Of a stretch of 64,000 bases of DNA, positions 26,263-36,145 are shown in pieces. The DNA lies in contig NZ_FPCH01000001.1 in the NCBI RefSeq assembly GCF_900116175.1, forward strand, positions 684,501 to 748,500. The letters are read 5' to 3'. Position numbers and translations under genes: made by a program. How positions within the stretch are numbered: position 1 is the stretch's first letter; every line of letters starts with the position of its first letter. The stretch comes from Hyphomicrobium facile. GTDB taxonomy: Bacteria; Pseudomonadota; Alphaproteobacteria; Rhizobiales; Hyphomicrobiaceae. Under the pieces are notes generated by a model. The model was given only the letters and a program-made list of their open reading frames with translations, was not told the DNA's origin and did no database searches.

Positions 26263-27915
26263 TCAGGCGTTGGCGAGCGCGCCGCTGAGTGCCTTGGCGA
26301 TGAGGGCGCGGGTTTCCGGAATTCCGTACAGCGCGACGAACGTGCCGAGGCGCGGTCCGCGCTCCTGTCCGAGCAGGATTTCGTAGATCGCCTGGAACCA
26401 ATCGAGCTTGACGCCCGGTCCGCCCGTTGGGCTGGTCTTCGTCGGGTCCTGATAGCGCGGAATGGCGCGGCCGACGTCGAGCAAGGCGTTCTGGATCGTG
26501 TCGCCGTCGCTATCGGCTGGCAGCGACGCGAGAGCTTTGTCGAGGCTTTCGAGGGCCGCGATCTCGACGTCGTCGGGCGTGCGGAACTTCTTCGTCGGCT
26601 TCACGAAGTCTTCGTAGTAGCGGATCGCGTAGCCTGCGAGCTTATCGATGATCGGATTGTCTTCCGGCTTCGCTCCGGAGGCGTAGCGGCCGAGGAAGCC
26701 CCACAGCACATCTTTGTTATGCGCGTGCGAAACCGAAACGAGGTTCAGCAGCAAGCCGAACGTAACCGGAATTTCGGGCTTCGGCGGCGCGCCGTTGTGG
26801 ATGTGCCAGACTGCGTTGTCGATCTGCTGTTTCGCTTCCTGCTTGCGATAGCCCGACAGGAATTGCAGGTATTCGTCGACGGCGCGCGGGATGACGTCGA
26901 AATAGAGCCGCTTGGCGCTTCGCGGCTTCTGATACATGAAGAGCGCTAAGCTTTCGGGTGACGCGTAGGTCAGCCATTCGTCGATCGTCAGGCCGTTGCC
27001 GCGCGACTTCGAAATCTTCTCGCCTTTGTCGTCGAGGAACAGCTCGTAGACATAGTGTTCAGGCGGAACGCCGCCGAGGATTTCGCAGATCTTGTCGTAG
27101 ATCGGCGCGTTGGTCTGGTGATCCTTGCCGAACATCTCGAAGTCGACGCCGAGGGCGACCCACCGCATGCCGAAATCCGGCTTCCACTGGAGCTTCACCT
27201 GACCGCCGGTGACCGGCTGCGTGATGTCCTTGCCGTCTTCGTCCTCGAACGTGATGGTTCCGGTCTTTGGGTCAACCTTCTTCATCGGGACGTAGAGAAC
27301 GCGGCCGCTCTTCGGCGAAATGGGGAGGAAGGGGCTGTATGTTGCCTGCCGCTCCGCGCCGAGCGTCGGCAGCATGACCTTCATGATGTCGTCGTAGCGT
27401 TCGACAGCGCGCAGGAGAACTTCATCGAAGCGGCCGGACTTGTAATATTCCGTGGCGCTCGCGAATTCGTAGTCGAAGCCGAAGGTGTCGAGAAACCGGC
27501 GCAGCATGGCGTTGTTGTGATCGCCGAAGCTTGCGTAGTCGCCGCCCCACGGATTGGGGACCGACGTCAGCGGCATCTGCAGGTAGGGCTCGAGAGCCTT
27601 CCGGTCCGGAACGTTCTCCGGAATTTTCCGCATACCGTCCATGTCGTCGGAAAAGCAGAGGAGGCGCGTCTTGCGCTTGCCTTCGGTCAACGTTTCGAAC
27701 GCATGGCGCACCATTGTCGTGCGCGCGACCTCGCCGAAGGTGCCGATGTGAGGAAGTCCGGAAGGACCGTATCCCGTTTCGAAGAGGACGGTTTTTGTGT
27801 CGCCGTCGGGCAGGCGCTCTAGGCGTTTGATGAGCCGGCGTGCTTCTTCGAACGGCCAAGCCTTGGAATCTTTGCTGGCTGCGGCCTGCTCGGGGGTGAA
27901 GACGAGTGCGGTCAT
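26263..27915 (-). CDS. lysK: Lysyl-tRNA synthetase, class I
   Basis: The ATG at 27915 begins [20 protein letters not shown] and gives 550 residues; upstream codons in the frame are not conserved-looking. The class I signature HIGT is at 56-59 ([13 protein letters not shown]) and KISKS at 300-304. The length fits the archaeal-type LysRS I found in many alphaproteobacteria in place of the class II enzyme. It charges tRNA-Lys in the cytosol. It lies 91 bases downstream of an alpha/beta-hydrolase gene on the same strand; the ribosome binding site is weak. Confidence 0.95.
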   Translation of the reverse strand: MTALVFTPEQAAASKDSKAWPFEEARRLIKRLERLPDGDTKTVLFETGYGPSGLPHIGTFGEVARTTMVRHAFETLTEGKRKTRLLCFSDDMDGMRKIPENVPDRKALEPYLQMPLTSVPNPWGGDYASFGDHNNAMLRRFLDTFGFDYEFASATEYYKSGRFDEVLLRAVERYDDIMKVMLPTLGAERQATYSPFLPISPKSGRVLYVPMKKVDPKTGTITFEDEDGKDITQPVTGGQVKLQWKPDFGMRWVALGVDFEMFGKDHQTNAPIYDKICEILGGVPPEHYVYELFLDDKGEKISKSRGNGLTIDEWLTYASPESLALFMYQKPRSAKRLYFDVIPRAVDEYLQFLSGYRKQEAKQQIDNAVWHIHNGAPPKPEIPVTFGLLLNLVSVSHAHNKDVLWGFLGRYASGAKPEDNPIIDKLAGYAIRYYEDFVKPTKKFRTPDDVEIAALESLDKALASLPADSDGDTIQNALLDVGRAIPRYQDPTKTSPTGGPGVKLDWFQAIYEILLGQERGPRLGTFVALYGIPETRALIAKALSGALANA

Positions 27916-28006
27916 CTGATGCTGCTGCTGCGGTCGGGTGTGGCTGATATTACAAAGGCTTGCTTTGCGGCGAAGGCGCGCACCGTAGGTGTCTCGGAGG
28001 TCAGCG

Positions 28007-28717
28007 TCAACGCGCGGCGGAATGCTCCGCGATAAATGCCGCAACGGCGTCTGCGGCCGCCGCAAGGTTGCCCTTTCGGGTGAACCCGGAATTTCCGCGC
28101 GGACCGAAATCATGATCGCCGTCGTTCATCCAGGCAAAAGTGATTTTCTTGGAAAGCCGCATTGCTTTGATTTCACTTTTGGTTCCGAACGGATCGCGCT
28201 CGCCTTGGACGATCAGCGCCGGGCAGCGAAGTTTTTTCAAATGCTCGGTGCGCATCTTGTCCGGCGTGGCCGGGGCGTGAAACGGGTAGCCGAGACAGAC
28301 GAGGCCGCTGATCTTCTGCTCTTCGTAAAGCTCGCCGGCCAGCATGCTCGCGACGCGTCCGCCCATGGACTTGCCGCCGATAAAGAGCTTTTGGCGCGGA
28401 TTTTCGCGGGCGACTGCGTCGACCACGTCGCGGTACTCGCCGATCAGCTTCTCGGCTTTGGGGGGCGGTCTTTTCGGCGCGCCTTCGCGGCGGCTCGCCA
28501 TGTAAGCGAATTCGAAGAGCGTGAGGGTGACGCCTCGTTCACCGAGAAGCGCGGCAAACGATTCCATGAACGAAGATGTAATCCCCGCCCCGGCTCCGTG
28601 CGCTAAAATCAGACGAGATTCGGCAGCGGACGGGCCGCAATCGATGCGAAACGCGGGCGTTGCCTTCGTTGTGGCCTCGGCGCTGACGGGTTCGGTAACC
28701 TTCTGAAGGCGTTTCAT
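28007..28717 (-). CDS. Alpha/beta hydrolase of the KANL3/Tex30-like family
   Basis: The 236-residue protein has [10 protein letters not shown] near residue 37, the nucleophile elbow [12 protein letters not shown] (Ser about 118), and the late acid and His segments VQGERDPFG and NDGDHDF. This is the COG3571-type predicted hydrolase family related to human TEX30. The substrate is unknown. A GxSxG-type triad is complete, so it is likely an active esterase or similar enzyme in the cytosol. It is followed by lysK in the same direction. Confidence 0.85.
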   Translation of the reverse strand: MKRLQKVTEPVSAEATTKATPAFRIDCGPSAAESRLILAHGAGAGITSSFMESFAALLGERGVTLTLFEFAYMASRREGAPKRPPPKAEKLIGEYRDVVDAVARENPRQKLFIGGKSMGGRVASMLAGELYEEQKISGLVCLGYPFHAPATPDKMRTEHLKKLRCPALIVQGERDPFGTKSEIKAMRLSKKITFAWMNDGDHDFGPRGNSGFTRKGNLAAAADAVAAFIAEHSAAR

Positions 28718-28860
28718 AATGTGTTCGCAAAGGAGCTAATGCCGCTGTCCATGGTTCGTTAATGTGGCGTCAGGCAACACTGCAACTGAAATCGCTTTTG
28801 GGTCGGAATTTCGCCCGAGAATGGTCTAGGATGAGCGATGTCAAAAAACGGGGACAAAGC

Positions 28861-30393
28861 ATGAGGGCCGCAAGGTTACTGGTGCTCGCGGTCTTCTGTG
28901 CGATGGCCATGGTTTGGGCTCCGCTGCTCCAATGGCCGGGCGTGCCGCTCTCAGTATTGGATTTCATCGGACCGCTCCGTGCCGAGCCGCAGCAGGTCGA
29001 TGATTCGAGCGGCGTTCCGGTTGCGCCCGATCCCGTGCATCCCGATCCGGTTCGTCCCGATGCTCGTTCTGATACTCGCCCCGATGCTGGCAATCACGCG
29101 GATACAGGTCATCACGTGCCGCTACCGGCTTTCGTGCCGAGAAGCGGTGTGCTGACGAATTCGAGCGAGAGCGGGCCGGAAGGCGAGGAGTCGCAAGCGA
29201 CAAGCGCGACGCCGGCTGCTTCATCGACGGACACGACCACCGGATCCGTGACGACGAAACATCCGTCGGGTGCTGCGCCGAGTTCTTCGAAGGCTCGTAC
29301 CGTCTCAATCAAGGTCGAGCCTATTCCGGGAACCGAACAGGCGGAGCCATCCAAAACGCCAGTCTGGCCGAAATTCATCGGGGCAAAGAATCTTTTCGGC
29401 GCGGCCAAGGTTCCGGCAAAGCTCGAAGCACGCGCCATCGGGACGTATTCGCGCGGTTGCCTCGCGGGCGCTGTGCCGCTGCCGATCGACGGTCCTGCCT
29501 GGCAGGAGATGCGGTTATCGCGCAATCGCAACTGGGGCCATCCGAAGCTGATCGCGCTCGTCGAGCGTTTCGCCAAGGATGCGCAAAAGCTCGACGGTTG
29601 GCCGGGGCTGCTGGTTGGCGACATCGCGCAGCCGCGCGGTGGGCCGATGATTACCGGACACGCCAGCCACCAGATCGGGCTCGATGCCGATATCTGGCTG
29701 ACGCCGATGCCCGATCGCCGTCTCACTCCGAAGGAGCGCGAAGAGATGCAGGCGACGTCGATGCTCGACGGTACGAGCGTTGCCGTCGATCCGCAGATTT
29801 TCACTGAAAAGCAGACCGCGCTCATCAAGCGGGCGGCGTCCTATCCCGAGGTCGAGCGCATCTTCGTTCATCCGGCGATCAAGAAGGCGCTTTGCCAGAC
29901 CAAAGATACGGACCGAAAGTGGCTCGGGAAGGTGAGGCCGTGGTTCGGGCATTACTACCACTTCCACATGCGCATCAAATGCCCGGAGGGTTTCGCGGGG
30001 TGTGCGCCGCAACCGCCGCCGACGGGCGATGACGGTTGCGGGAAGGAAGTCGATCAATGGCTGGCAAAAGTGATTCCGTCCAAGACGCCGCTCGAGCCCG
30101 TGCCGCCCCCAGTTTCGGGCGTAAAGCCGCCGAAGCCGCCGCTCATGCTGGCCGAGCTGCCGAAAGAATGCCAAGCCGTGCTCGAGTCCGGACCTGAGCC
30201 CGTCACCGTACCTCCCGAGGCGCTGATGACGCCTTTGCAAGTCAAGAAGACCTTGGCCAAGGCCGCCGCTGTTCACGCGACAATTGCCAATGCTGCGCCT
30301 GTGCCGGGGACGAAGGGGCTTCCGGCGCATTTGGCCAATAGCCCGGCGCTTCGTCCGCATCTCAAGAAGGCCGCGACGGTCGATCCGAAATAG
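28861..30393 (+). CDS. mepA: Penicillin-insensitive murein endopeptidase MepA
   Basis: The ATG at 28861 has GGGGA six bases upstream and opens a signal sequence (MRAARLLVLAVFCAMAMVWA); an ATG at 28831 in frame is a possible alternative. After a Pro/Asp/Thr-rich linker of about 130 residues comes the MepA catalytic domain, with metal ligands in GHASHQIGLDADIWL and in GHYYHFHMR, and a disulphide-rich region (CPEGFAGCAPQ). It cleaves D-Ala-mDAP cross-links in periplasmic peptidoglycan. A Pro/Lys-rich C-terminal extension of about 110 residues is unusual. At about 510 residues it is much longer than E. coli MepA (274). Confidence 0.92.
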   Translation: MRAARLLVLAVFCAMAMVWAPLLQWPGVPLSVLDFIGPLRAEPQQVDDSSGVPVAPDPVHPDPVRPDARSDTRPDAGNHADTGHHVPLPAFVPRSGVLTNSSESGPEGEESQATSATPAASSTDTTTGSVTTKHPSGAAPSSSKARTVSIKVEPIPGTEQAEPSKTPVWPKFIGAKNLFGAAKVPAKLEARAIGTYSRGCLAGAVPLPIDGPAWQEMRLSRNRNWGHPKLIALVERFAKDAQKLDGWPGLLVGDIAQPRGGPMITGHASHQIGLDADIWLTPMPDRRLTPKEREEMQATSMLDGTSVAVDPQIFTEKQTALIKRAASYPEVERIFVHPAIKKALCQTKDTDRKWLGKVRPWFGHYYHFHMRIKCPEGFAGCAPQPPPTGDDGCGKEVDQWLAKVIPSKTPLEPVPPPVSGVKPPKPPLMLAELPKECQAVLESGPEPVTVPPEALMTPLQVKKTLAKAAAVHATIANAAPVPGTKGLPAHLANSPALRPHLKKAATVDPK

Positions 30394-30452
30394 AGAGGCC
30401 GCCGGCCAGCCCCTTCAGGCATGGCTGACGGCCTTGGCTTCGGTCTTTGATT

Positions 30453-30489
30453 GCGCCGCGCGACTCCCCTCTGGGGAGCCCGGCCGCCC
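30453..30489. repeat. Palindromic repeat element, copy C
   Basis: This copy reads as a hairpin with an outer arm GCCG../..CGGC, a bulge CGCGA and an inner stem CTCCCC/GGGGAG around TCT. It lies between the convergent mepA and msrA genes. The same architecture recurs at 56781-56810 and 56824-56865, with different but still paired inner-stem bases. It may also act as a bidirectional terminator. Confidence 0.7.
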
Positions 30490-30503
30490 GACGCATACGC
30501 TGC

Positions 30504-31157
30504 CTAGGAGGCGCTTGCGGGCTTAGGGCAAGCGACGCCGGTTCCGGCGAGGCCGCAGTATCCATGCGGTACCTTGGCGAGGTACTGCTGATGGTAGCCT
30601 TCGGCCAAGTAGATCGGACCGGCCGGTCTGATCTCAGTCGTGATCGGGCCATAGCCCTTGCCGGCGATCGCTTCTTCGTAGGCTTTACGCGATGCCCCGG
30701 CGGCAGCTTGCTGCTCTGGCGTCGTCGTATAGATCGCTGACCGATACTGGGTGCCGATGTCGTTCCCCTGACGGAAGCCCTGGGTCGGATCGTGGGCTTC
30801 CCAGAACGTCTTCAGGAGCGTGTCGTAGGAGATGGCCTTCGGATCGAAGACGACGACCACGATTTCCGTGTGGCCGGTGCCGCCGGAGCAGACCTCCTCA
30901 TACGTCGGGTTTGGCGTATAGCCGCCTGCGTAGCCTGCCGCGGTGATCCAGATGCCGTCGCCCAGCTCCCAAAACAGCCGCTCGGCGCCCCAGAAGCATC
31001 CGAGACCGAATATTGCGACCTCGTGCCCGGCGGGATAGGGCGGGTTCAACGGCTGCGAAAAGAGATAATGCTCGGCGTCGGGGCTAAGAATTGGGGTCGG
31101 GCGGCCCTTCGGGGCCGACTCCGCCGTCGGCATCGCGACTTGCTTCCTGGCGAACAT
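30504..31157 (-). CDS. msrA: Peptide-methionine (S)-S-oxide reductase MsrA
   Basis: The ATG at 31157 follows AAGGAG. The 217-residue protein has the catalytic Cys54 in GLGCFWGAE, then [11 protein letters not shown] and GTQYRSAIY, all standard MsrA blocks. Cys in [13 protein letters not shown] near the C-terminus provide the resolving thiols. It reduces methionine-S-sulfoxide in proteins using thioredoxin. The N-terminus carries about 25 extra residues before the core, without a clear signal peptide. It is convergent with mepA. Confidence 0.96.
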   Translation of the reverse strand: MFARKQVAMPTAESAPKGRPTPILSPDAEHYLFSQPLNPPYPAGHEVAIFGLGCFWGAERLFWELGDGIWITAAGYAGGYTPNPTYEEVCSGGTGHTEIVVVVFDPKAISYDTLLKTFWEAHDPTQGFRQGNDIGTQYRSAIYTTTPEQQAAAGASRKAYEEAIAGKGYGPITTEIRPAGPIYLAEGYHQQYLAKVPHGYCGLAGTGVACPKPASAS

Positions 31158-31258
31158 GGATTGGCTCCTTCTTATTATTGTTAGGATGATGCCGAGTATA
31201 CGATGGCTCATCCCATTTCGTTTCAGGGTCGGTACGGTCTCGCCGTTCATTTGGCCGG

Positions 31259-31753
31259 TCAGTAGTCGTTGGCGAAAATACGGATCCGGCGGCGCGGCCG
31301 TCCGAGGTAGCCGCAGGCAATCGTGAGCAGGAGGAAGATCACGGTTCCCGGCAGGTTCAATATCGAGGTCAGGACCGGGTCCCAGAAGAAGGGATCGACT
31401 GTTGCCGTGGCGGACCTCTGAAGCGATGCCACGAACGCGGGCGACCACGTTTGCAGATGCTGCATCAATGAGATGGCGCCGGAGCTGCCGTCGGCGGCCG
31501 GGCGCGAAACATCGGCCGCGAAGGCGATGAGCGTAAACAACGCAAAGAGCGCGGCGAGAAACCGCAGCATCAATCTGGGGCGGGTTTCCGGGTTAACGAC
31601 GCTCATCACGAGCGCGATCAGGAAGGCCGCCAGCGCGAGGCGTAGGAGCCAGGGATTGCTTGGCTCGCCGGTCGCGTACCATAGGCAACAATAGGCAATT
31701 ACGCCTAATGCGGCCAGTCCGGCAAAGATTTTCAGTAGCACTGAGCTGGTCAT
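31259..31753 (-). CDS. Membrane protein of unknown function
   Basis: The ATG at 31753 gives 164 residues. There are four predicted spans: about 5-26, 36-52, 62-82 and 132-150. The third is followed by a periplasmic or cytoplasmic loop with [23 protein letters not shown], and the C-terminus is strongly basic ([10 protein letters not shown]). The layout resembles petit-size inner-membrane proteins annotated only as hypothetical in Hyphomicrobiales. It lies just upstream of msrA on the same strand (101 bases), and no function is assigned. Confidence 0.65.
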   Translation of the reverse strand: MTSSVLLKIFAGLAALGVIAYCCLWYATGEPSNPWLLRLALAAFLIALVMSVVNPETRPRLMLRFLAALFALFTLIAFAADVSRPAADGSSGAISLMQHLQTWSPAFVASLQRSATATVDPFFWDPVLTSILNLPGTVIFLLLTIACGYLGRPRRRIRIFANDY

Positions 31754-31883
31754 ATTCGCGCTTGCTCGTTGACCGGGTGCCTTTGTGTGACCGCGACGGG
31801 CGGCGGTCAAGCCTCAAGACTTCGTCGAGCGGCGTTGCGCTTGGCGCGCGGATGGGTTAAGTGCGCTGCTTCGCGATTGCGAT

Positions 31884-31973
31884 GGAGGGGTGGCCGAGTG
31901 GTTGAAGGCGCTCGCCTGGAACGCGTGTAGGCTCGTAAGGGTCTCGTGGGTTCGAATCCCACCCCCTCCGCCA
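31884..31973 (+). tRNA. tRNA-Ser (anticodon GGA)
   Basis: The 90-base sequence has acceptor GGAGGGG pairing with CCCCTCC, a T-stem GTGGG/CCCAC with loop TTCGAAT, a long variable arm typical of class II tRNAs, and an encoded CCA. The anticodon loop is CTGGAAC with GGA at the centre, reading UCC and UCU. The anticodon stem CTCGC/GCGTG has one U-U mismatch at its second pair. Confidence 0.93.
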
Positions 31974-32078
31974 AGACGCACTCGCTCATCGGGTCAGCCG
32001 AATTGCTCTTTCCAATCCGGATGACGGCCCCGGCACTTACTTTGTCAATTGCTGCGAACAAAATTTGACTTCAAAGGA

Positions 32079-32101
32079 CCGGCGCGTCGGATGCGCGCCG
32101 G
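32079..32101 (-). terminator. Hairpin downstream of xoxF
   Basis: CCGGCGCG (32079-32086) and CGCGCCGG (32094-32101) pair perfectly over 8 bases with a 7-base loop. It lies 45 bases past the xoxF stop, and on the minus strand is followed by a T-containing stretch. It probably terminates xoxF. Confidence 0.6.
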
Positions 32102-32145
32102 CCAAGTTACTCGCAGACCCTTAGCTGTCTTTCTTGGAGGAAGCG

Positions 32146-33972
32146 CTACGGCAGCGAGAAGACAGTCATAGACCCACCGAGGTTCGTGTACTCCGAGAGG
32201 CCAGCGTAGCCACCAACGGCACCGAGACCATCGGTCGGGTTCGTCAAGCCAGCAGCAAGACCGATGCCGGCCCAACCACCAACGCCCGAGAACACTGCAA
32301 CGTACTGCTTACCATCGTGGGTGTAAGTCATAGCGTTGCCGATGATGCCCGACGGCGTCTTGAACTTGAAGAGTTCCTTGCCATCCTTCTGGTCGACGGC
32401 TTTGAAGTAGCCCTCGAGCGTGCCGTAGAAGGCAACGCCGCCAGCGGTGGTCAGAGCGCCCGACCATACCGAGAACTGCTCGGGCTTCGACCATACGATC
32501 TTGCCCTTCGCACCATCCCAGGCAATGAAATTACCCATACGCTTCGGTTCATCAGGACCCGGGAACATGGAGAGCGTGGCGCCAACGTAAGGCTGACCAG
32601 CCGTGTACGAAACCTTAAACGGCTCGTAGTCCATGCACACATGGTTCGTCGGAACGTAGAACAGGCCAGTCTTCTCCGAATAGGAAGCCGGCTGCTGATC
32701 TTTTGAACCGAGCGCCGCCGGGCAAATGCCCTTCGTGTTCACGTCGGCACCCTTGCCATCTTTGAACGTCGAGTACTTGGCGACGCGGATCGGACGGCCG
32801 TAGTCCTTGCTGGCCTTGTCCATGTCGACGCCGGTAGCCCAGTTCACCGACGGATCAAACTTCTCGGCAACGAGAAGATCACCCGTTCCCCGGTCGAACG
32901 TATAGGCAAAACCGTTACGGTTGAACTGCGTCGCCGTCTTGTGCTTCGTGCCACCGAAGTCGAGCTCGGCCAAAATTGGCTCGTTGACGCCGTCATAGTC
33001 CCACTCGTCGAACGGCGTGAACTGATAGGCCCACTTGGCAACACCGTTGTCGACGTCACGAGCGAACATCGTCATCGACCACTTCTGATCGATCGGCTTG
33101 CCATCCGGTCCCGCGCGCTGGACGGGGTTCCAGGTGGAGGGGTTGGCGGTTCCGTAGTAGATCAGATTGAGGTCCGGGTCATAGGCCATGTAGCCCCAGA
33201 CCGAACCGCCGCCGATCTTCCACTGATCGCCGTTCCAAGTCTTGAGCGAGGAGTCCTTGCCGATCGGCTTGCCGAGCGACATGGTCTTCTCCGGATCGAC
33301 CAGCATTTCCGCATCCGGGCCCATCGAGTAAGCGCGCCAGACCTTCTTGCCGCTGTTGATATCGTAGGCGGTGAGTGAACCGCGAACACCAAACTCGGCG
33401 CCCGAAATGCCGATGATCACCTTATCTTTTGTAACGAGCGGAGAGCCGGTGCCGGTCTCACCACGTTTTGGATCACCATTGGCGACCTTCCACATCTCCT
33501 TACCCGTCTTCGCGTCGAGAGCGACGAGATTGGTGTCAGCCTGGTGCAGGAAAATCTTGCCATCGGCATACTGCACCCCGCGGTTGACTGTGTCGCAACA
33601 CATCACGGGGATGACTGAAGGATCTTGCTTCGGCGTATATTTCCAGACGATTTTCTGATCGTCAGCAAGATTCAGCGCGATGACGTCATTCGGGAAAGGC
33701 GTCGTGAGATACATCATGTCGCCGATCACGAGCGGGCCGCCTTCGTGACCACGAAGAACACCCGTGGAGAACGTCCAAGCCACTTTTAACTGACCGACGT
33801 TGTCGGTGTTGATTTGGTCAAGCTTCGAGTAGCGGGTGCCAGCATAATCACCGGACTGTACGCACCACTGGTTTGGATCTGCAGAGCACTTTATCACGCT
33901 CTCGTTCGCCCTTGCAGGCGCGGAGAACGCGGCAGTTGCGAGCAAACCGAACGCGATCGCACTTTTTTGCAT
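32146..33972 (-). CDS. xoxF: Lanthanide-dependent PQQ methanol dehydrogenase XoxF
   Basis: The 608-residue protein is a periplasmic quinoprotein beta-propeller with signal peptide [20 protein letters not shown], cleaved near ARA|NE. The vicinal disulphide is Cys125-Cys126 ([10 protein letters not shown]), and metal/PQQ ligands include Glu193 in GAEFG and Asn277 in ANPSTWNP. The active-site segment [11 protein letters not shown] has Asp327 two residues after Asp325; this extra Asp marks XoxF and coordinates a lanthanide, where calcium MxaF has Ala. The ATG has a strong GGAGGAAG site. It oxidises methanol, feeding a cytochrome cL. No xoxG or xoxJ lies beside it, so it is a solitary xoxF. Confidence 0.95.
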   Translation of the reverse strand: MQKSAIAFGLLATAAFSAPARANESVIKCSADPNQWCVQSGDYAGTRYSKLDQINTDNVGQLKVAWTFSTGVLRGHEGGPLVIGDMMYLTTPFPNDVIALNLADDQKIVWKYTPKQDPSVIPVMCCDTVNRGVQYADGKIFLHQADTNLVALDAKTGKEMWKVANGDPKRGETGTGSPLVTKDKVIIGISGAEFGVRGSLTAYDINSGKKVWRAYSMGPDAEMLVDPEKTMSLGKPIGKDSSLKTWNGDQWKIGGGSVWGYMAYDPDLNLIYYGTANPSTWNPVQRAGPDGKPIDQKWSMTMFARDVDNGVAKWAYQFTPFDEWDYDGVNEPILAELDFGGTKHKTATQFNRNGFAYTFDRGTGDLLVAEKFDPSVNWATGVDMDKASKDYGRPIRVAKYSTFKDGKGADVNTKGICPAALGSKDQQPASYSEKTGLFYVPTNHVCMDYEPFKVSYTAGQPYVGATLSMFPGPDEPKRMGNFIAWDGAKGKIVWSKPEQFSVWSGALTTAGGVAFYGTLEGYFKAVDQKDGKELFKFKTPSGIIGNAMTYTHDGKQYVAVFSGVGGWAGIGLAAGLTNPTDGLGAVGGYAGLSEYTNLGGSMTVFSLP

Positions 33973-34490
33973 TTGCTTCCTCCACTTGTTGACGCCTCAT
34001 ACACGGCATCGGTTCAGCCTACTTCGCTGGGAGGATGGAAGAGTTTGAGGGGAGTTGAATTGCAAACGTGGAAAGCACATCGGCCCCACTCACTCTACTT
34101 TCATTCCTCAACTTCCGAGATGATGAAAGAGACCTACGCTCGCGGCGGAAATACCATTTCGTACCCACCACCAGCTGCTCCTTGGAGCAATCATCATCGC
34201 AGAGGACCACCAGTCATCGAGGTCTTTTACGGGAGATCCCGCTGCCGGTCAGAAAAGTATTCCCGCCTTCGGAACAGTCAAATTACGCTTCGTCGCCAAT
34301 TGACCTAAGACCAATTCAAGTTCTCTTCTTTATCGCGCCTTTTTTCGCACTTCGCGCAGCGTCGTTCTCGGCCCGCCGCTACCAAATTTACAGACTGTTC
34401 GAGTGCGGCGGCAAACAAGCATCCTACCTCCCGCACTCACGTCGCCGGAGTGTGTACGGTCACCACTGATGCCTTCATGTGTCGTGCTGT
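33973..34490. other. Intergenic region upstream of xoxF, 518 bases
   Basis: This region holds the xoxF ribosome binding site (minus-strand GGAGGAAG next to 33973) and presumably its promoter. It is visibly less GC-rich than the flanks. Open frames cross it on both strands, but none has a binding site, a domain, or coding-like composition. It reads as a regulatory or decayed region. Confidence 0.5.
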
Positions 34491-34946
34491 TTAGCCGTAA
34501 GTGAAGTCCGGCTTTCTTTGTCCAACTTCTATAATATAGCCGTCAGGATCGCGAATGTAGCAGCGCGTTTCGCCGTACTTTTCCTTTGGCTCTGTGATGA
34601 ACTCGGCTCCTCGACTTTTCCAAAGCTCAAAGCATGCTTGAATGTCCGCAACACGGATATTCATAAAGCTGCTGACCTTATCGGGGTCGGCGGGGACGCT
34701 GAGCGTCACCGATGGCTTGTCGGGTGTCGGACCGCCCCCGACGTTGACGAGGAGCCACGTATTCGCGATCTGGATGTATCCCGGCGCGCCGCTGCTATCG
34801 CCTCGGCTCAGAATACGACCTCCGAAGACCGTTTCGTAAAATCGAGCCGACCGTTCGATGTCGGCAACAGTGAGAAAGTGTGAAACGGTAAACCCAACCT
34901 CCGGCGGCATCTGATAGCTTTGCTGGTCGACTTGTACCTGGCTCAT
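34491..34946 (-). CDS. VOC family (glyoxalase/bleomycin resistance-like) protein
   Basis: The ATG at 34946 has GGAGG five bases upstream; an earlier ATG at 34958 lacks a site. The 151-residue protein has the VOC pattern: HFLTVADIERSARFYETVFGG at the start, then paired strands with an internal MNIRVADIQACFELWKSRG repeat, and ends with TRCYIRDPDGYIIEVGQ, which carries the usual metal-binding Glu. VOC proteins include glyoxalases, dioxygenases and resistance proteins. The substrate is unknown. It lies upstream of xoxF on the same strand, but 518 bases apart. Confidence 0.88.
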   Translation of the reverse strand: MSQVQVDQQSYQMPPEVGFTVSHFLTVADIERSARFYETVFGGRILSRGDSSGAPGYIQIANTWLLVNVGGGPTPDKPSVTLSVPADPDKVSSFMNIRVADIQACFELWKSRGAEFITEPKEKYGETRCYIRDPDGYIIEVGQRKPDFTYG

Positions 34947-35499
34947 ATGCACCTCCATAAACGCTTGAAATTCTACGCTACGTGATGCTGCATCGTCGGC
35001 CTAACAGCCACACAGGTTATGGGCGGCGATACTGCGCTCTGTGCTGATCAAATATTCTTCCGCGCCACTGATGATCATCAGCAGCCAAAAATGCTGACAT
35101 TTTTATAGAAGCCATCGATGCTGGCGACTTGTTCTGCACTGCACTACTAACGTCCAACAACGATACTCAATAAGCGCAGTTCCCAGCGTGTGTAAACCAA
35201 AGGCGAAGGCCCCGTGAACGCGTCAACAGGCGGTTGTCGACGACAGACGCTGCAGAGAGACGGCCTGGGGAGGGCGCTTATGAGCCGGCTTAAAGGTGCC
35301 ATGGCCGGATAAGCATCGACGTCGAAACCATAAAGCTCGAATGAACAGACGTCGGGTGATCGACGCGATCCAAGAAAATTGCAATTGTGCTAAAGTCAGT
35401 CCGATTACACCTTGCTGCGGCCCTCGATGACGTCGCACCAAGTTATTATGAGACCATTTCGCACCTCCTTATTCGCAATCAATGGAGCGAGAGAAGCCG
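34947..35499. other. Divergent intergenic region, 553 bases
   Basis: This gap separates the divergent VOC and copC genes. It contains both ribosome binding sites and AT-rich stretches near 35090-35170 that could hold promoters. No supported gene, hairpin or repeat was seen. Confidence 0.45.
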
Positions 35500-35859
35500 A
35501 TGGCAAATTCCAAATGCGCGATCGCCACTTGTCTATTGGTGCTGACTGCAGGAGGGACCACCACTGCTGAGGCGCATGTGCTGCTGGATCATGCGAGCCC
35601 CGATGTCGGAAGCACGGTCAGCGCTTCTCCGGATTCCGTGACCCTGTATTTTACTGATGCGCTCGATCCGAAATCCAGCGGCGCCGAAGTGCGAAATTCG
35701 AGTGGAGAAAAAGTCGATGGAGGCAGCAGCGCTTCCGGGAATACGTTGCAGGCCAGCGTCAAAAGTCTTTCGCCCGGATCTTACATAGTCAAGTGGCACG
35801 CGGTTTCGACTGATACTCACAAATCCCAGGGCAGCTTCAGTTTCCGCGTCGGCCAATAA
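35500..35859 (+). CDS. copC: CopC-domain copper resistance protein
   Basis: The 119-residue protein has a signal peptide (cleavage TAEA|HV), so the mature chain begins with His1, the usual first copper(II) ligand. The phrase HASPDVGSTVSASPDSVTLYF and the terminal STDTHKSQGSFSFRV, with Asp and His ligands, are classic CopC features. It should bind copper(II) in the periplasm. Met-rich Cu(I) motifs are absent, so only the Cu(II) site is expected. The usual CopD partner is not adjacent. An alternative ATG at 35482 adds six residues. Confidence 0.9.
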   Translation: MANSKCAIATCLLVLTAGGTTTAEAHVLLDHASPDVGSTVSASPDSVTLYFTDALDPKSSGAEVRNSSGEKVDGGSSASGNTLQASVKSLSPGSYIVKWHAVSTDTHKSQGSFSFRVGQ

Positions 35860-36145
35860 TTGGTGAGGTCAGCGACGTGGCTGACGCCGCTGGCGCATTC
35901 ACGCGCGTTCCGGCGCAGCGGTCAATCGAATGAAAAATGGAGATTTGCTCAATTCTGGTTCTATGTCGTTTGACGGAGGTTGCGCGGGAGCATCGAGCGA
36001 ATTCGGCCTTATTCGAACGTCTTAGTCCACAGGTAAGCATGCTGGTAAAGGGTAATTGGCAGTATACTGTATAGTGACTTAAGGTTGCCCTAGGCGAAAG
36101 CGGCGTACGCGGCACATCGCCCTTTTCGACCCATGGGAACGATTC

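Noticed and set aside
34068..34469. A 133-codon plus-strand frame upstream of xoxF
   Set aside because: It has no ribosome binding site or domain, and its composition is unlike the coding neighbours.
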